DNA of 64,000 bases from assembly GCF_902859855.1 (NCBI RefSeq), contig NZ_CADIKH010000009.1, forward strand, positions 173,754 through 237,753. The letters are read 5' to 3'. Of the stretch, positions 1 to 8,400 are shown piece after piece. The notes beneath the pieces were generated by a model. It saw only the letters and a program-made list of their open reading frames with translations. It had not been told where the DNA came from and ran no database searches. Numbering within the stretch: position 1 is the stretch's first letter; each line of letters begins with the position of its first letter. A program made the translations under genes and the position numbers. The DNA is from Paraburkholderia humisilvae. GTDB taxonomy: Bacteria; Pseudomonadota; Gammaproteobacteria; Burkholderiales; Burkholderiaceae.

Positions 1-2478
1 CGCGAGGATCGTCACGAGGTTGTTCCGTTTGCCTTCATCCAGGCCCGCCATGTACCAGCTCGAGAAGTCCTCCGACACGACCAGGTAGTGCAGCAGGTGG
101 CTCATGTCGAACTCGATCAAATGCTGGACATGTGTCGGCTCGGGAATCGTGACGCACGAAGCGACGTCCGGTTCCTTGGGCACACGGCGCTTGATCCACG
201 GAGCGAGCATCTGGCGGTACTCGGCCAGATTAGCGATCCGGGGCACCTCACGCTTCGCGCCTTTCAACTCGTCTTCGAATTCCCTGGTTACCCAGACGAA
301 ATCGCAGAACGTATTGAGGACACGGTCAATTCCACGCTCAGCCAGCGCCATTGAATGACGCAACCCGGGGTCGAGATAGCAGCGGCGATATCCGTAAGGC
401 TGGGCTGCCGTACCGTCGCCGCCAGCAAATGCCAGAAGTGCGTGGCAGTCACGCGGGTAATTGCCGGCGGGCGTTCCCGTGAGCGGGAAACGTCGCCTTG
501 CCGATACCTGCCAGACCGCGCTCGACTGCTCCGTATCGATGTTCCCGAGGAAATGCGCCTCATCGGGAATAATCGTGCCGATCCGGCGCCGCAGCTTCTT
601 TGCGTACGTGATGCGCGGATGCGCGCTCGACAGCGGCCCCTTGAGACGATCGACCGAAATGATGTTCACCGTGCGCAGCGACTGCAACTGCTCTGGCGAC
701 TCGATAACCTGCCAGATGGCGGAATCGAGCTTGATCTTTGCAATCTCGATCAGCATCTCGTCGACGAGCGCCGACTTCAGCACGATCAGCGCATGCTTGC
801 CGCCAAGAAGAAGGGCGATCGCAAGTGCTGCACGCGCCTTGCCCAGCGCCATCGACCAAGCCACGACGCCGGCACGCTTGATTGCGAGCTCGACGAGGTC
901 ATCGATCTGGTAGCCGCGGTTCAGCCACTTGTCGAGCCCGAGTTCCTGGATCCTGCGGCGCCATGCTGCTGCAAGGCCTGGGAACCTGATGGCGAGGCCG
1001 GAATAGACCTCTTTCCACTCACTCTCGGCCTCCGGCTGCTGCTTCAGGTCGAATCGCGCGAGGATGTCTTCATACGGCAGGTTGAAGGACTTCCCGTTGT
1101 GCTCGAACTGATAGCGGCCATGTTCGACTTCAGTGAAGGTGACTGCGGTTCCGGCCTTGATGACCGGAGACCCCCAGCGAGCCGGATCGATCAGATGATC
1201 CTTTTTCGCCGTGCCCGCCGTGGCCGATCCCTTGCCGCGTCCCACTCCGGGCATCAGAACGGTGTGGCGGAATGGCTCCTTCAGCCGGGCGGTAACCCGG
1301 ATCTGGCGCCGCAGATAGCCCATCAACCCAGCCTCGACGTGCGGGGTTCCGCCGGCGCGACCGATGTCCAGAATCAAAGCCCAGAAGCTGGCCATAGGAT
1401 CAGGCTGCGCCAGATGAATCTGCAGATCGAGGGCTCCTTGGCCCACGTATTCGACACCCTTGGGATAGCGGTGTTCGGCGTGAGGGCGGTGCGCTCCGAT
1501 CCTGTCCCTGTAGATCGCATTCTGAACCATTGCTTCCGTAAGGCCGCACTGGAACTTGAAGCGGATCCACCGGCCGTCATGGCACACCCGGACGGTCGAG
1601 TCTCCCGTGACCGGCCGGATAATGGCAGGCTCGGATTCCTCGGCAGACAGGTGCGCAAGCATCGGCTGGCGGCGCGTTGCGAGCGTCAGGTCCGGCGTCG
1701 CAACCGGTTCCTCCAGCTTGTATATACGCTGGCGGACCGGAGCAACGTTGCGGAGCGCGACATCGAACACGGCAACACTGACCCGGACCGTGGCGTTCTC
1801 CTCACGGAAAACGTCAAGCGGCATGTCGTACAAGGAGACGAGACGTTTGAACGGATGCGATTCTTTCTCGCACGCGGTCATGTACACCTCGTCGGCGAGG
1901 GTCGTCGGCAGAATCGCGACCACCCATTTTGCTGCATCCAGAGCCTGGTACAGGGCATACGCATCGCTGCGTGCACTCGTGTTCGGCCCGAACCTTCCGT
2001 ATGCTGTGCATTCGTACGGCGCGAGCAGGGCGCTCTGCAGATTGATGGAGAACGGCGGGTTGGCGATACAGAAGTCGAAATGCCGCGGCCGCACATTTTC
2101 CATGCCGGTATGGATGAACTCGTACGTGAAGCCCGCGTTCATCGCTGCCTGACTGAGTGAAGCGATACAGCCTTCGTCGACGTCCACCCCGTAGAGCGAG
2201 TGGATATCGGGGGTAGCCCAGTGCAGAAGCCGGCCACTGCCTACGCTATTGTCCAGAACGCTGATCTTGACTGATTCGCCGGCCAGGACGCGATCCCGGG
2301 CAGCAATCCTCGTCATCAGCGGCTCCACGAGACGCCAGCAGAAGTGCGACAGCGGCAGCGTCGTAAAGAACTGACTCTGGTGAGCTTGTCGTGCTTCATG
2401 CAGGCCCGCGAGGGAGCCAGCCTTCGCCGTCGCTGCACCCTTCGACTGAATTTCCAGCAGATCGTGAGCCCAGCTCAT
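1..2478 (-). CDS. N6-adenine methylase fused to SNF2-like helicase (partial, runs off left edge)
   Basis: The minus strand is open from an ATG at 2478 to the window edge, about 826 codons. An N-terminal methylase domain carries the amino-methylase motif NPPF at about residue 138 (near 2063), preceded by a SAM-binding-like stretch with DNSVGSGRLL. A helicase core follows with DEAH near residue 638 and LTGTP about 30 residues later, as in SNF2-type ATPases. The Walker A region reads ALGKARA, so the usual GKT/GKS is GKA here. This layout resembles methylase-helicase proteins of phages and plasmids (P1 DarB type) that protect or process incoming DNA; that role is inference. The start overlaps the stop of the upstream gene by ATGA, so the two are co-translated. 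The C-terminal helicase lobe lies outside the window. Confidence 0.8.
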   Translation of the reverse strand, partial: MSWAHDLLEIQSKGAATAKAGSLAGLHEARQAHQSQFFTTLPLSHFCWRLVEPLMTRIAARDRVLAGESVKISVLDNSVGSGRLLHWATPDIHSLYGVDVDEGCIASLSQAAMNAGFTYEFIHTGMENVRPRHFDFCIANPPFSINLQSALLAPYECTAYGRFGPNTSARSDAYALYQALDAAKWVVAILPTTLADEVYMTACEKESHPFKRLVSLYDMPLDVFREENATVRVSVAVFDVALRNVAPVRQRIYKLEEPVATPDLTLATRRQPMLAHLSAEESEPAIIRPVTGDSTVRVCHDGRWIRFKFQCGLTEAMVQNAIYRDRIGAHRPHAEHRYPKGVEYVGQGALDLQIHLAQPDPMASFWALILDIGRAGGTPHVEAGLMGYLRRQIRVTARLKEPFRHTVLMPGVGRGKGSATAGTAKKDHLIDPARWGSPVIKAGTAVTFTEVEHGRYQFEHNGKSFNLPYEDILARFDLKQQPEAESEWKEVYSGLAIRFPGLAAAWRRRIQELGLDKWLNRGYQIDDLVELAIKRAGVVAWSMALGKARAALAIALLLGGKHALIVLKSALVDEMLIEIAKIKLDSAIWQVIESPEQLQSLRTVNIISVDRLKGPLSSAHPRITYAKKLRRRIGTIIPDEAHFLGNIDTEQSSAVWQVSARRRFPLTGTPAGNYPRDCHALLAFAGGDGTAAQPYGYRRCYLDPGLRHSMALAERGIDRVLNTFCDFVWVTREFEDELKGAKREVPRIANLAEYRQMLAPWIKRRVPKEPDVASCVTIPEPTHVQHLIEFDMSHLLHYLVVSEDFSSWYMAGLDEGKRNNLVTILA

Positions 2479-3299
2479 GCTGCCTCCGCGAGTTCGTTGA
2501 AGCCATACTCGCCGAGGAACAGATGGAGCTTCTCGGAAACCTTTGCGTCGAACACGAACTCGAACCGGGAATAGAACGTCGTGACCTTGACCTGGCCATC
2601 CTCCGGATTCCCGTAGGTGAAGCACTGCCGGGATTCGACTCTCGAATCACCGTAACGGAATGCACGAAGCAGACCGTCGAGGCCAAGCTGCAGCGTCATC
2701 ATCTCGGCCCACGAAGCGAATGACTTCAGCGCGAGGACCGTGGATCCAAGAGCCTCCTGGCTGCTGTACTGGAGGCGGTACGTCTTGTCCCATTTCGTGT
2801 TTGCCGCATACAGCGGCAGGTCGAGTACGATGCAGCCCTTACGCCGGGCAATACCCGCTTCCGGTTTGATCCGGAATTGGTCGATGATCGCCTTGGCGGC
2901 CTGTCGATAAGCCGTCTCAGCTCCCTGGTCGCCGCCGAATCGCGACTCCAGGCATTTCCAGACGGTAAGCGCATTGAACTTGCGGAAGGCGTTGCCTTCG
3001 CAACCGGCCGCCTCCGCAATTGCCCCTTCATCGACCCTGATCGGCGCCGCCGAACTCGGCGAGAACTCCCGCACGGCCGCATTGATCAGCTGCTTCATGA
3101 GCCCATGAGCCACGCGCTTGAGATGATCTTCCTGCTTGTAGTCCGGGTATTGGCTCAGGCTGACCATGTAACTTTCGCAGCCGTAGAGTTCCTGTTCAGC
3201 TTCACGCAAACGGGCGTTTTCTGCGGCGTACACCGTGATGGCGTTGCAGACGTCCTCCCATAGCTTCTGGGTTGCCGCAACGAGGTCACGCGTTTCCAT
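2475..3299 (-). CDS. Plasmid hypothetical protein, 274 aa, DUF4942-like
   Basis: Start chosen at the ATG at 3299 because GGAG lies 6 bases upstream; a longer frame to 3380 has no ribosome site and would cross a hairpin. The protein is soluble with a helical N-terminal half. Near the C-terminus it has a signature block: a YGNPEDG loop, an alternating beta stretch (TTFYSRFEFVF) and a FLGEYGF tail. This resembles DUF4942 proteins of plasmids and integrative elements, but I am not certain of the family. It has the same length (274 aa) and C-terminal block as the next gene, so the two are a tandem paralogous pair. It overlaps the methylase-helicase by 4 bases and probably works with it. Confidence 0.7.
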   Translation of the reverse strand: METRDLVAATQKLWEDVCNAITVYAAENARLREAEQELYGCESYMVSLSQYPDYKQEDHLKRVAHGLMKQLINAAVREFSPSSAAPIRVDEGAIAEAAGCEGNAFRKFNALTVWKCLESRFGGDQGAETAYRQAAKAIIDQFRIKPEAGIARRKGCIVLDLPLYAANTKWDKTYRLQYSSQEALGSTVLALKSFASWAEMMTLQLGLDGLLRAFRYGDSRVESRQCFTYGNPEDGQVKVTTFYSRFEFVFDAKVSEKLHLFLGEYGFNELAEAA

Positions 3300-3324
3300 G
3301 TTTTCTCCATCAGTAGAGTGGAAA

Positions 3325-3354
3325 AACACATGGCCCCCAGAGGGGGCATGTGTT
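3325..3354 (-). promoter_or_regulatory. GC-rich 5' UTR hairpin upstream of the 3299 gene
   Basis: AACACATG (3325-3332) pairs with CATGTGTT (3347-3354) and CCCCC (3334-3338) with GGGGG (3342-3346). The result is a 13-bp stem with one bulged G and a 3-base loop. It lies between the two paralogs, about 26 bases upstream of the start at 3299, with no T-tract. It is one of a series of leader hairpins in the first 23 kb. Confidence 0.6.
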
Positions 3355-3412
3355 CCCCCTGGGGTTGTGGTGCTAGGCACCTAGAATTGTCCGGCGGGAA
3401 TACCCGCAGAAC

Positions 3413-4237
3413 TCAGGCTGACATCTCTGCCAGCGAAAAGAAAAACTCACTCAGAAAGAGGCTAAGCGGTTCGGCAACGGCAGGCTCGAACGTCCACTCA
3501 AACGATGTGTGGAACGTGACGAGCTTGATACGACCTTCTTCGGTGTTTCCCATCAGGAACGATTCGCGGGAAACGACATCAGCAGGATATGAAAACCGCG
3601 TCGCGATCGGCGCAAGCGCCTCGGCCAACACAGGTTTTCCGGCCCATGTCGCGAAGCTGATCAGCGCCGGAATCAGGTCCCGCCTCAGGGTCTCGCTGTG
3701 ATGCGATCCCAGCCGGACGCACGAGCTGTACTTCTCGACGTACGCGCTTTGCGTCAGGACAAGGCGCCCGTGCTTCATCGTCATCGGCTCGTCGCCCGAT
3801 ATCCGGAAGGCTCTGGCGATTGTCTTGGCGCGCTTTCGGTACGCCAGCACGTGGCCAATCCCGTTTCCGTAGCGCTCTTCCAGCTCGGCCCAAAGGCGTT
3901 CCGGAGAGAATGTTGTGGGATGACAGGGGTGACCGGCTTCGTAGCCAATCTCCATTTCCTCGATGTCCACTGGCGTGGAAGCATTGGGAGAGAAAGTCGA
4001 AGTGGCGAACCGGAACAGGTCAGTGATCAGGGAAGTCGCGCGATCATAGATTGCATCCTGGGCAAGTTCCGCAGCGACTTCATCCAGAGGCTCCGGCGAC
4101 GTTTCCGGAGCGGAATCACTATTGGCCTGGTGATATGCCCGGCCAAGCTCGATCCGTTCGCGCGCATGTCTGAGAGCAAGTGCCTTGTAGGCTGCCCAGT
4201 ACTGTTCCATACGGGCAATGAACTGCTGGGGATTCAT
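3413..4237 (-). CDS. Plasmid hypothetical protein, 274 aa, paralog of the preceding gene
   Basis: The ATG at 4237 is preceded by GGAGA at good spacing; a TTG four codons upstream is the only longer alternative. The protein shares the C-terminal block of its neighbour: a MGNTEEG loop, a beta stretch FHTSFEWTF and an FLSEFFF tail, in a product of exactly the same length. The rest is diverged, so the duplication is old. It lies 113 bases upstream of the 3299 gene, on the same strand and transcribed towards the methylase-helicase. No catalytic motif is visible. The function is unknown. Confidence 0.7.
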   Translation of the reverse strand: MNPQQFIARMEQYWAAYKALALRHARERIELGRAYHQANSDSAPETSPEPLDEVAAELAQDAIYDRATSLITDLFRFATSTFSPNASTPVDIEEMEIGYEAGHPCHPTTFSPERLWAELEERYGNGIGHVLAYRKRAKTIARAFRISGDEPMTMKHGRLVLTQSAYVEKYSSCVRLGSHHSETLRRDLIPALISFATWAGKPVLAEALAPIATRFSYPADVVSRESFLMGNTEEGRIKLVTFHTSFEWTFEPAVAEPLSLFLSEFFFSLAEMSA

Positions 4238-4561
4238 GGGTGTCTCCAAAGAAATCTGGAGGCATCCTTCGCGTCTGTGAGGGCGGAAGGATGCCCCCAG
4301 GGACGGCGAAAATGGCAGGTGAACTGCCGGGAAAATTACAGGCTAGGTACGGTCCAGCTACCGGATCAGAGATCGGATCCAAGTATAGCAGGGAATTCCT
4401 GACAGGAAGCTCACCGCCGGAGGCTGAAGATATCTGCCAGTTTCAGCGCTGAAAGAGGCCAGTGATGGAACCTGTTTCCCGATAGTTCGCGAGTGCCGCC
4501 ATCGGGATAATCCGTCGCATACTCAATGTGACCCATGCGGTGCGCACGCGCCGCATTCGAT
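4238..4561. promoter_or_regulatory. Divergent intergenic region with hairpin and palindromic operator
   Basis: This region separates the minus-strand gene at 4237 from the plus-strand gene at 4562. GGCATCCTTC (4261-4270) and GAAGGATGCC (4286-4295) form a perfect 10-bp stem just upstream of the 4237 ribosome site. The palindrome TTCCTG-A-CAGGAA lies at 4396-4408; a matching perfect palindrome occurs at 20264-20278. A TATAGC-like hexamer next to it suggests a promoter under operator control. No gene is seen in the remaining sequence. Confidence 0.5.
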
Positions 4562-5221
4562 ATGGACATGGACTTCGACGACGAAATCACTCTGCCCGAC
4601 CCGACGCGCTGGAAGGTATTTGGCCGCACGATCCCAACTGACCTTCCGTTGACGGTGTTCCTCGTGTTCGCTGTGGTGATGGTGTCGTGGATGACGTACA
4701 TCGGCATGCATGCCGATGTCGATCTGCCGGGCGGCGACGCTGTGACAGCAGCTGCATCCGGCCCGAAGGCCGCACAACTGGCGCAGGCGATGGGCAAAAT
4801 GCAACCCCAGTCGCAATCATCGTCAGGTGCGCCGAGGATCGGTATCAACTCGTCGCTGCCGTCACAAACCAGCGCACAGCTACGGCATCAGTTCTACTTC
4901 GCGTACATCGCTGCCTGCCAGGCAAACGCCAATGCAGGTCGAACACTTTACGACAGCGACATGAATAGCCAACTGGCCAGCCAGAAGCTGAATACTGTCC
5001 TCAATATGGGAATATCGTATTCACGGATCAGCGACGCGGAGTTCAGCCTGACGCTGACCGGCAACATTGCGCCCGACGTTCTCTCGTCGGCTGAGTATGC
5101 GGAGATCTCGCAGTACGGGCAGCACGTCACGCCGAGCTCGTGCGCCGACGTGATGAGTCAGCTTCGTGCAATGGCGGCACAACAGGGTGGCGCCGCGCCA
5201 GCGCCCGCACAACGATCGTAA
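4562..5221 (+). CDS. Hypothetical single-pass membrane protein
   Basis: An acidic N-terminus precedes one strong transmembrane helix (about residues 25-45), followed by a long exported or periplasmic domain ending in an Ala/Pro/Gln-rich tail. The domain has two cysteines in its globular part. The start is uncertain: the ATG at 4562 has another ATG two codons later and a third candidate nine codons upstream, none with a strong ribosome site. I do not recognise the family. It is followed after 9 bases by the small gene at 5231, and a short operon with the membrane HExxH protein is likely. The location near a prepilin peptidase is compatible with an envelope or pilus role, but nothing in the sequence proves it. 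Confidence 0.6.
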   Translation: MDMDFDDEITLPDPTRWKVFGRTIPTDLPLTVFLVFAVVMVSWMTYIGMHADVDLPGGDAVTAAASGPKAAQLAQAMGKMQPQSQSSSGAPRIGINSSLPSQTSAQLRHQFYFAYIAACQANANAGRTLYDSDMNSQLASQKLNTVLNMGISYSRISDAEFSLTLTGNIAPDVLSSAEYAEISQYGQHVTPSSCADVMSQLRAMAAQQGGAAPAPAQRS

Positions 5222-5230
5222 GGGAACGTG

Positions 5231-5431
5231 ATGTCCGTGATCGAATCAATGAAGGAAGGGGACGTGCGGCGTGGCCGCGAATATGAGTGTACGGACGACG
5301 ATTTCGTTGGCATCGTGAGGGTGACCGAGGTTGGTGGCGGCATGGTTTATTACTCGGGTGATGCCGACGGCTTCTCGGTGATGAGGGAGTTCGTGCGGGC
5401 TTATCGTCCTTATCCCAGTAGCAAGAACTGA
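5231..5431 (+). CDS. Small hypothetical protein, 66 aa
   Basis: The ATG at 5231 is preceded by AAGGGAAC and directly by an in-frame GTG that could also start translation. The product is small, charged and soluble, with no membrane segment; its VRVTEVGGGMVYY stretch suggests a small beta-sheet. It sits between the membrane protein at 4562 and the HExxH protein at 5433, with one base between its stop and the next ATG. It therefore belongs to the same transcription unit. The family is not recognised. Confidence 0.55.
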   Translation: MSVIESMKEGDVRRGREYECTDDDFVGIVRVTEVGGGMVYYSGDADGFSVMREFVRAYRPYPSSKN

Positions 5432-5432
5432 C

Positions 5433-6290
5433 ATGCGATTCGGCAGGCTGTTGAACTGGGGCGCAACAACGTCGGGCGTGATCGAGCCGGAGATCTACGG
5501 TGTAGCTCGCGAGCGCTACGAGGATATCTGTCTTGAGCTTGGTATTCACAACGCGCCGACTCTCCGACTCGCAAAGAAGGTCACATTTTTAAGCAAGATC
5601 GTCATCGGAGACTGGCGTCGGTCGAAGTCGATCCGCGCGGCAGCGCACAAGGCCATCCCGACCGATCAATTCTTCTTGCACGAAATCGCGCATGCGCTTT
5701 GCCTGAAGTATGTGGGCTACCGCGGATACCACGGTATTCCGTTCCTCGTACTCCTCCAACTGCTGTACGAATTCCACTGGGAAGGCGAGGTGCCCAATGC
5801 TATCGCGCACGCGGTTCGCGAGGACTGGCCACGATATGTTTCCACCGAGGAGAAAGGCAGGACGATCTTTGTGGCATGGAAGGTGGTCGACGCGATCAAG
5901 TCCGGCCTCGAAGCGCAGGAGACCTTCCGCCCAAGCGCTGATACGCTCGCGCACGAGGTCCGCAAGGCTTTCCCCGATCAGGTATCGCGCCCACGCGGGA
6001 GGTTCGGGCCGGAAGTGTTGCGCGACATGGTTAAGACGCAGCGCGATGGATTGTTTTCGCTCGCACTCTGGTCGCTCGGTGCGGCCGCGCTGTCGTTCGG
6101 GACGCTCAACCACTTTTTCCCAAGCGCCGCGACCCACTGGACGGCCGTGAGTTTTTGGCTTCTTCTGTTGGCTGTTCTTGCAACGATCGCGGCCACGGAC
6201 GTGTCGAGGCGCATCGGCCGTCTCTGGCGTCGACTCGTCAACCGGTTCAGCCCGAAGGCGATCGACGCCATCGGGACGCCGGATATCTAA
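5433..6290 (+). CDS. Membrane-anchored HExxH putative zinc metallopeptidase
   Basis: The 285-aa product contains HEIAHAL at about residues 88-94, the HExxH zinc-binding and catalytic signature of gluzincin or SprT/M48-like peptidases. Two transmembrane helices follow near the C-terminus (about 215-265) and a basic tail ends the protein. The peptidase domain precedes the membrane anchor, so it probably faces the cytoplasm unless inverted. No signal peptide is present. The third zinc ligand cannot be identified by eye. The gene directly follows the small ORF and precedes a methyltransferase and the PfkB-GGDEF gene on the same strand. The substrate is unknown. Confidence 0.65.
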   Translation: MRFGRLLNWGATTSGVIEPEIYGVARERYEDICLELGIHNAPTLRLAKKVTFLSKIVIGDWRRSKSIRAAAHKAIPTDQFFLHEIAHALCLKYVGYRGYHGIPFLVLLQLLYEFHWEGEVPNAIAHAVREDWPRYVSTEEKGRTIFVAWKVVDAIKSGLEAQETFRPSADTLAHEVRKAFPDQVSRPRGRFGPEVLRDMVKTQRDGLFSLALWSLGAAALSFGTLNHFFPSAATHWTAVSFWLLLLAVLATIAATDVSRRIGRLWRRLVNRFSPKAIDAIGTPDI

Positions 6291-6310
6291 TCAACGATGC
6301 GGGGTAGCAA

Positions 6311-6985
6311 ATGTCCGTGCTGAACGACTACGGCGACAAACGAAATCCGACGATCAGCAATCACGGTGTGGATATTGCCGCGCAACGTGCTGACGATCTT
6401 GATCTGATGGCGCTCGAGCACCTGCGCTCGGTCAAGGGGCAGGCTCGCGCGCTGGACGTGGCGAGCGCATCAGGTGGCCAGGCTATTCGGATGGCTCTTG
6501 CTGGCGCCGACGTGCTTGCGCTCGATATTGACGACTACTCGGAAGCGTTTCGGGGCGCTGCAAGCGCGGTTGGCGTGGAGGCGCGATGCGGATTCGTACA
6601 GCAGGACATCACGGACTACGACATAGCCGGGAACCTCGGGCACTTCGACGCGATCGTGTGTCAACGGATGATCCACTATCTCCCATACGGTGTCGCGATC
6701 GAAGTCGTACGGACGCTCAGGCGGGCGCTGAAGTCGGGTGGCCGGCTTTTCATTTCCGCGTCCGGGCTGCATAGTGAACTCGGTACCGACTACATGGGCG
6801 ATCGACTGCCCATCGACCGGCGCTATGAGCTGCTGTCGAACGCCATGGTCGAGAAACACGCGATGATGGGGCTCATCTGTCTTTACAGTCAGGACGAACT
6901 GGCCGCACTACTCGAGGCGACAGGTTTGCATGTCGAGCGGGTATTCACGTCTGCGTTTGGAAACGTCAAGGCAGTGGCAAGATGA
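6311..6985 (+). CDS. Class I SAM-dependent methyltransferase
   Basis: A Rossmann-type SAM fold is readable. Motif I is ALDVASASGGQ near residue 53, the acidic end of strand 2 is in ALDIDDYSEA, and motif IV region FDAIVCQRMIHYLP is followed by RRALKSGGRLFIS. The 'lead to a C-terminal glycine-rich strand' pattern is typical of small-molecule methyltransferases (Methyltransf_11/25 type). The protein has 224 aa. It overlaps the next gene by 4 bases (ATGA), so it is translationally coupled to the PfkB-GGDEF fusion and probably acts in the same pathway. Substrate not predictable. Confidence 0.75.
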   Translation: MSVLNDYGDKRNPTISNHGVDIAAQRADDLDLMALEHLRSVKGQARALDVASASGGQAIRMALAGADVLALDIDDYSEAFRGAASAVGVEARCGFVQQDITDYDIAGNLGHFDAIVCQRMIHYLPYGVAIEVVRTLRRALKSGGRLFISASGLHSELGTDYMGDRLPIDRRYELLSNAMVEKHAMMGLICLYSQDELAALLEATGLHVERVFTSAFGNVKAVAR

Positions 6986-8355
6986 AACACACGCTTGTTG
7001 CTGGATCGGCACATCTCGACATCCTGGCGCGTCCCAGGGAAAAGTCCGGCTATCGGGATCGAATCGGGTCGGTGGAACTGGCTGCTGGCGGCACGGCGTG
7101 CAATGTCGCGTTCAACCTACGCAAGTTGGGGCGCCCGGTCCGCTTGATGACGGCATGGGGCACGTCACCCATCGATCGCATGATGGCCGGTCATATCGAG
7201 TCGCTGGGCATCGACCTGATGGTGGACGAAGTCGCCGGCATGGGTGTGGCTGCCTTCGCCGCTCAACTTACGCCGGAGGGAGATCTGGAATCGGCTGTGT
7301 CTGCGATGTGCGTGGACAAGCATACTTTTTCGCCGCTGCGCATCGCGCACGCAGTGGCTGGTACCGATCTCATCATTCTGGAAGCGAACCTCAATTCCGA
7401 GACGATGTATGCGATCGCAAAGGCGGGGCGCGAGGCCGGTTGCGAGGTTTTCGGGATGGCCGTGTCCGAAGACAAGGTTGAGCGACTGGTTCCGGTCCTC
7501 CCGCTGCTGACCGCGTTGTTCGCCAATGGGGCGGAGTGCGAAGCCCTGATGGAAAAGATGGGTGCAGCGGATCCCTCGGACATCACCGAAGCGACCGGTG
7601 TGACGCTGATCGTGACACGCGGAGAGCGGGGGGCGGTCGTGTACGGACCCGACGGTTCGCGCGGAAAGATCCAGCCGCCGACACTTCAGGATATGAGAAC
7701 GCTGCTCGGCGTCGGTGACGCATTCTCGGTGGGCATCATCGACGGGGTTGTTCGACATGGAAAGTCATATGCCGAGGCCGCGGAGCACGCGCACGAACTC
7801 GTCATGGAGATTGCGTGCAGGGATTCGTGCAATGCGCTATCCCTGCACACGCTCAGCAACATGGTCGACGAGCTCGATGGCACGGCGCGTTACGACGCGC
7901 TCACCGGGCTCATGCAGCGAACTGCATTCGAGCGCGAGTACAAGCGACTGGAGGAGCCAGGAGGGCATGCTCTGCTTCTGATCGATTGCGACCGTTTCAA
8001 GCGGGTCAATGATGAACACGGTCACGATGTGGGCGACAGCGTTCTCAAGGGTGTAGCCAGCATCATCGGCGGCAGCATCCGTAAGGGAGATATCCCGGGA
8101 CGTTGGGGCGGTGATGAGTTCGTCGTCGTATTGCCACCCATCTCGGACGCGCACGTCGTGGCGGAGCGGATCCGCGGCGCGGCCGCACGGGCGCAACTCT
8201 ACGGCGTGACGCTTTCCGTTGGTGTTGCGATCGCGGAGCCCGGCGAAAAGCTCGAGTCCGTCTTCAAGCGCGCCGATGCCGCGATGTATCTCGCGAAGCG
8301 CAAAGGCCGCGACGCTGTCGTGTTCGAGTCCGAGGCTTCGAGAAGCGCCGCGTGA
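6982..8355 (+). CDS. PfkB-family sugar/nucleoside kinase fused to GGDEF diguanylate cyclase domain
   Basis: The 457-aa product has two clear halves. Residues 1-290 are a PfkB (ribokinase) fold with the N-terminal AAGGTACNVA signature at about 34-43 and the C-terminal signature GVGDAF at 243-248, whose Asp246 is the expected catalytic base. Residues 303-450 are a GGDEF domain: YDALTGL start, IDCDRFKRVND metal/substrate block, RKGD inhibitory-site motif at 367-370 and an intact GGDEF at 376-380. Both halves look active. GGDEF domains make cyclic di-GMP, or in some lineages other cyclic dinucleotides. Joining one to a PfkB kinase is not an arrangement I know. The gene is translationally coupled to the upstream methyltransferase. 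Possible reading: a metabolite kinase acting as sensor for second-messenger synthesis. Confidence 0.85.
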   Translation: MKHTLVAGSAHLDILARPREKSGYRDRIGSVELAAGGTACNVAFNLRKLGRPVRLMTAWGTSPIDRMMAGHIESLGIDLMVDEVAGMGVAAFAAQLTPEGDLESAVSAMCVDKHTFSPLRIAHAVAGTDLIILEANLNSETMYAIAKAGREAGCEVFGMAVSEDKVERLVPVLPLLTALFANGAECEALMEKMGAADPSDITEATGVTLIVTRGERGAVVYGPDGSRGKIQPPTLQDMRTLLGVGDAFSVGIIDGVVRHGKSYAEAAEHAHELVMEIACRDSCNALSLHTLSNMVDELDGTARYDALTGLMQRTAFEREYKRLEEPGGHALLLIDCDRFKRVNDEHGHDVGDSVLKGVASIIGGSIRKGDIPGRWGGDEFVVVLPPISDAHVVAERIRGAAARAQLYGVTLSVGVAIAEPGEKLESVFKRADAAMYLAKRKGRDAVVFESEASRSAA

Positions 8356-8400
8356 TTCATTCTCTTCCGGAACATTCGGTACCGGCATCAGGGCATTGAA

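Noticed and set aside
355..2160. A 601-codon open frame on the + strand
   Set aside because: It is antisense to the methylase-helicase, whose minus-strand product shows NPPF, DEAH and LTGTP; the + frame has shadow-like Arg-rich composition and no motif.
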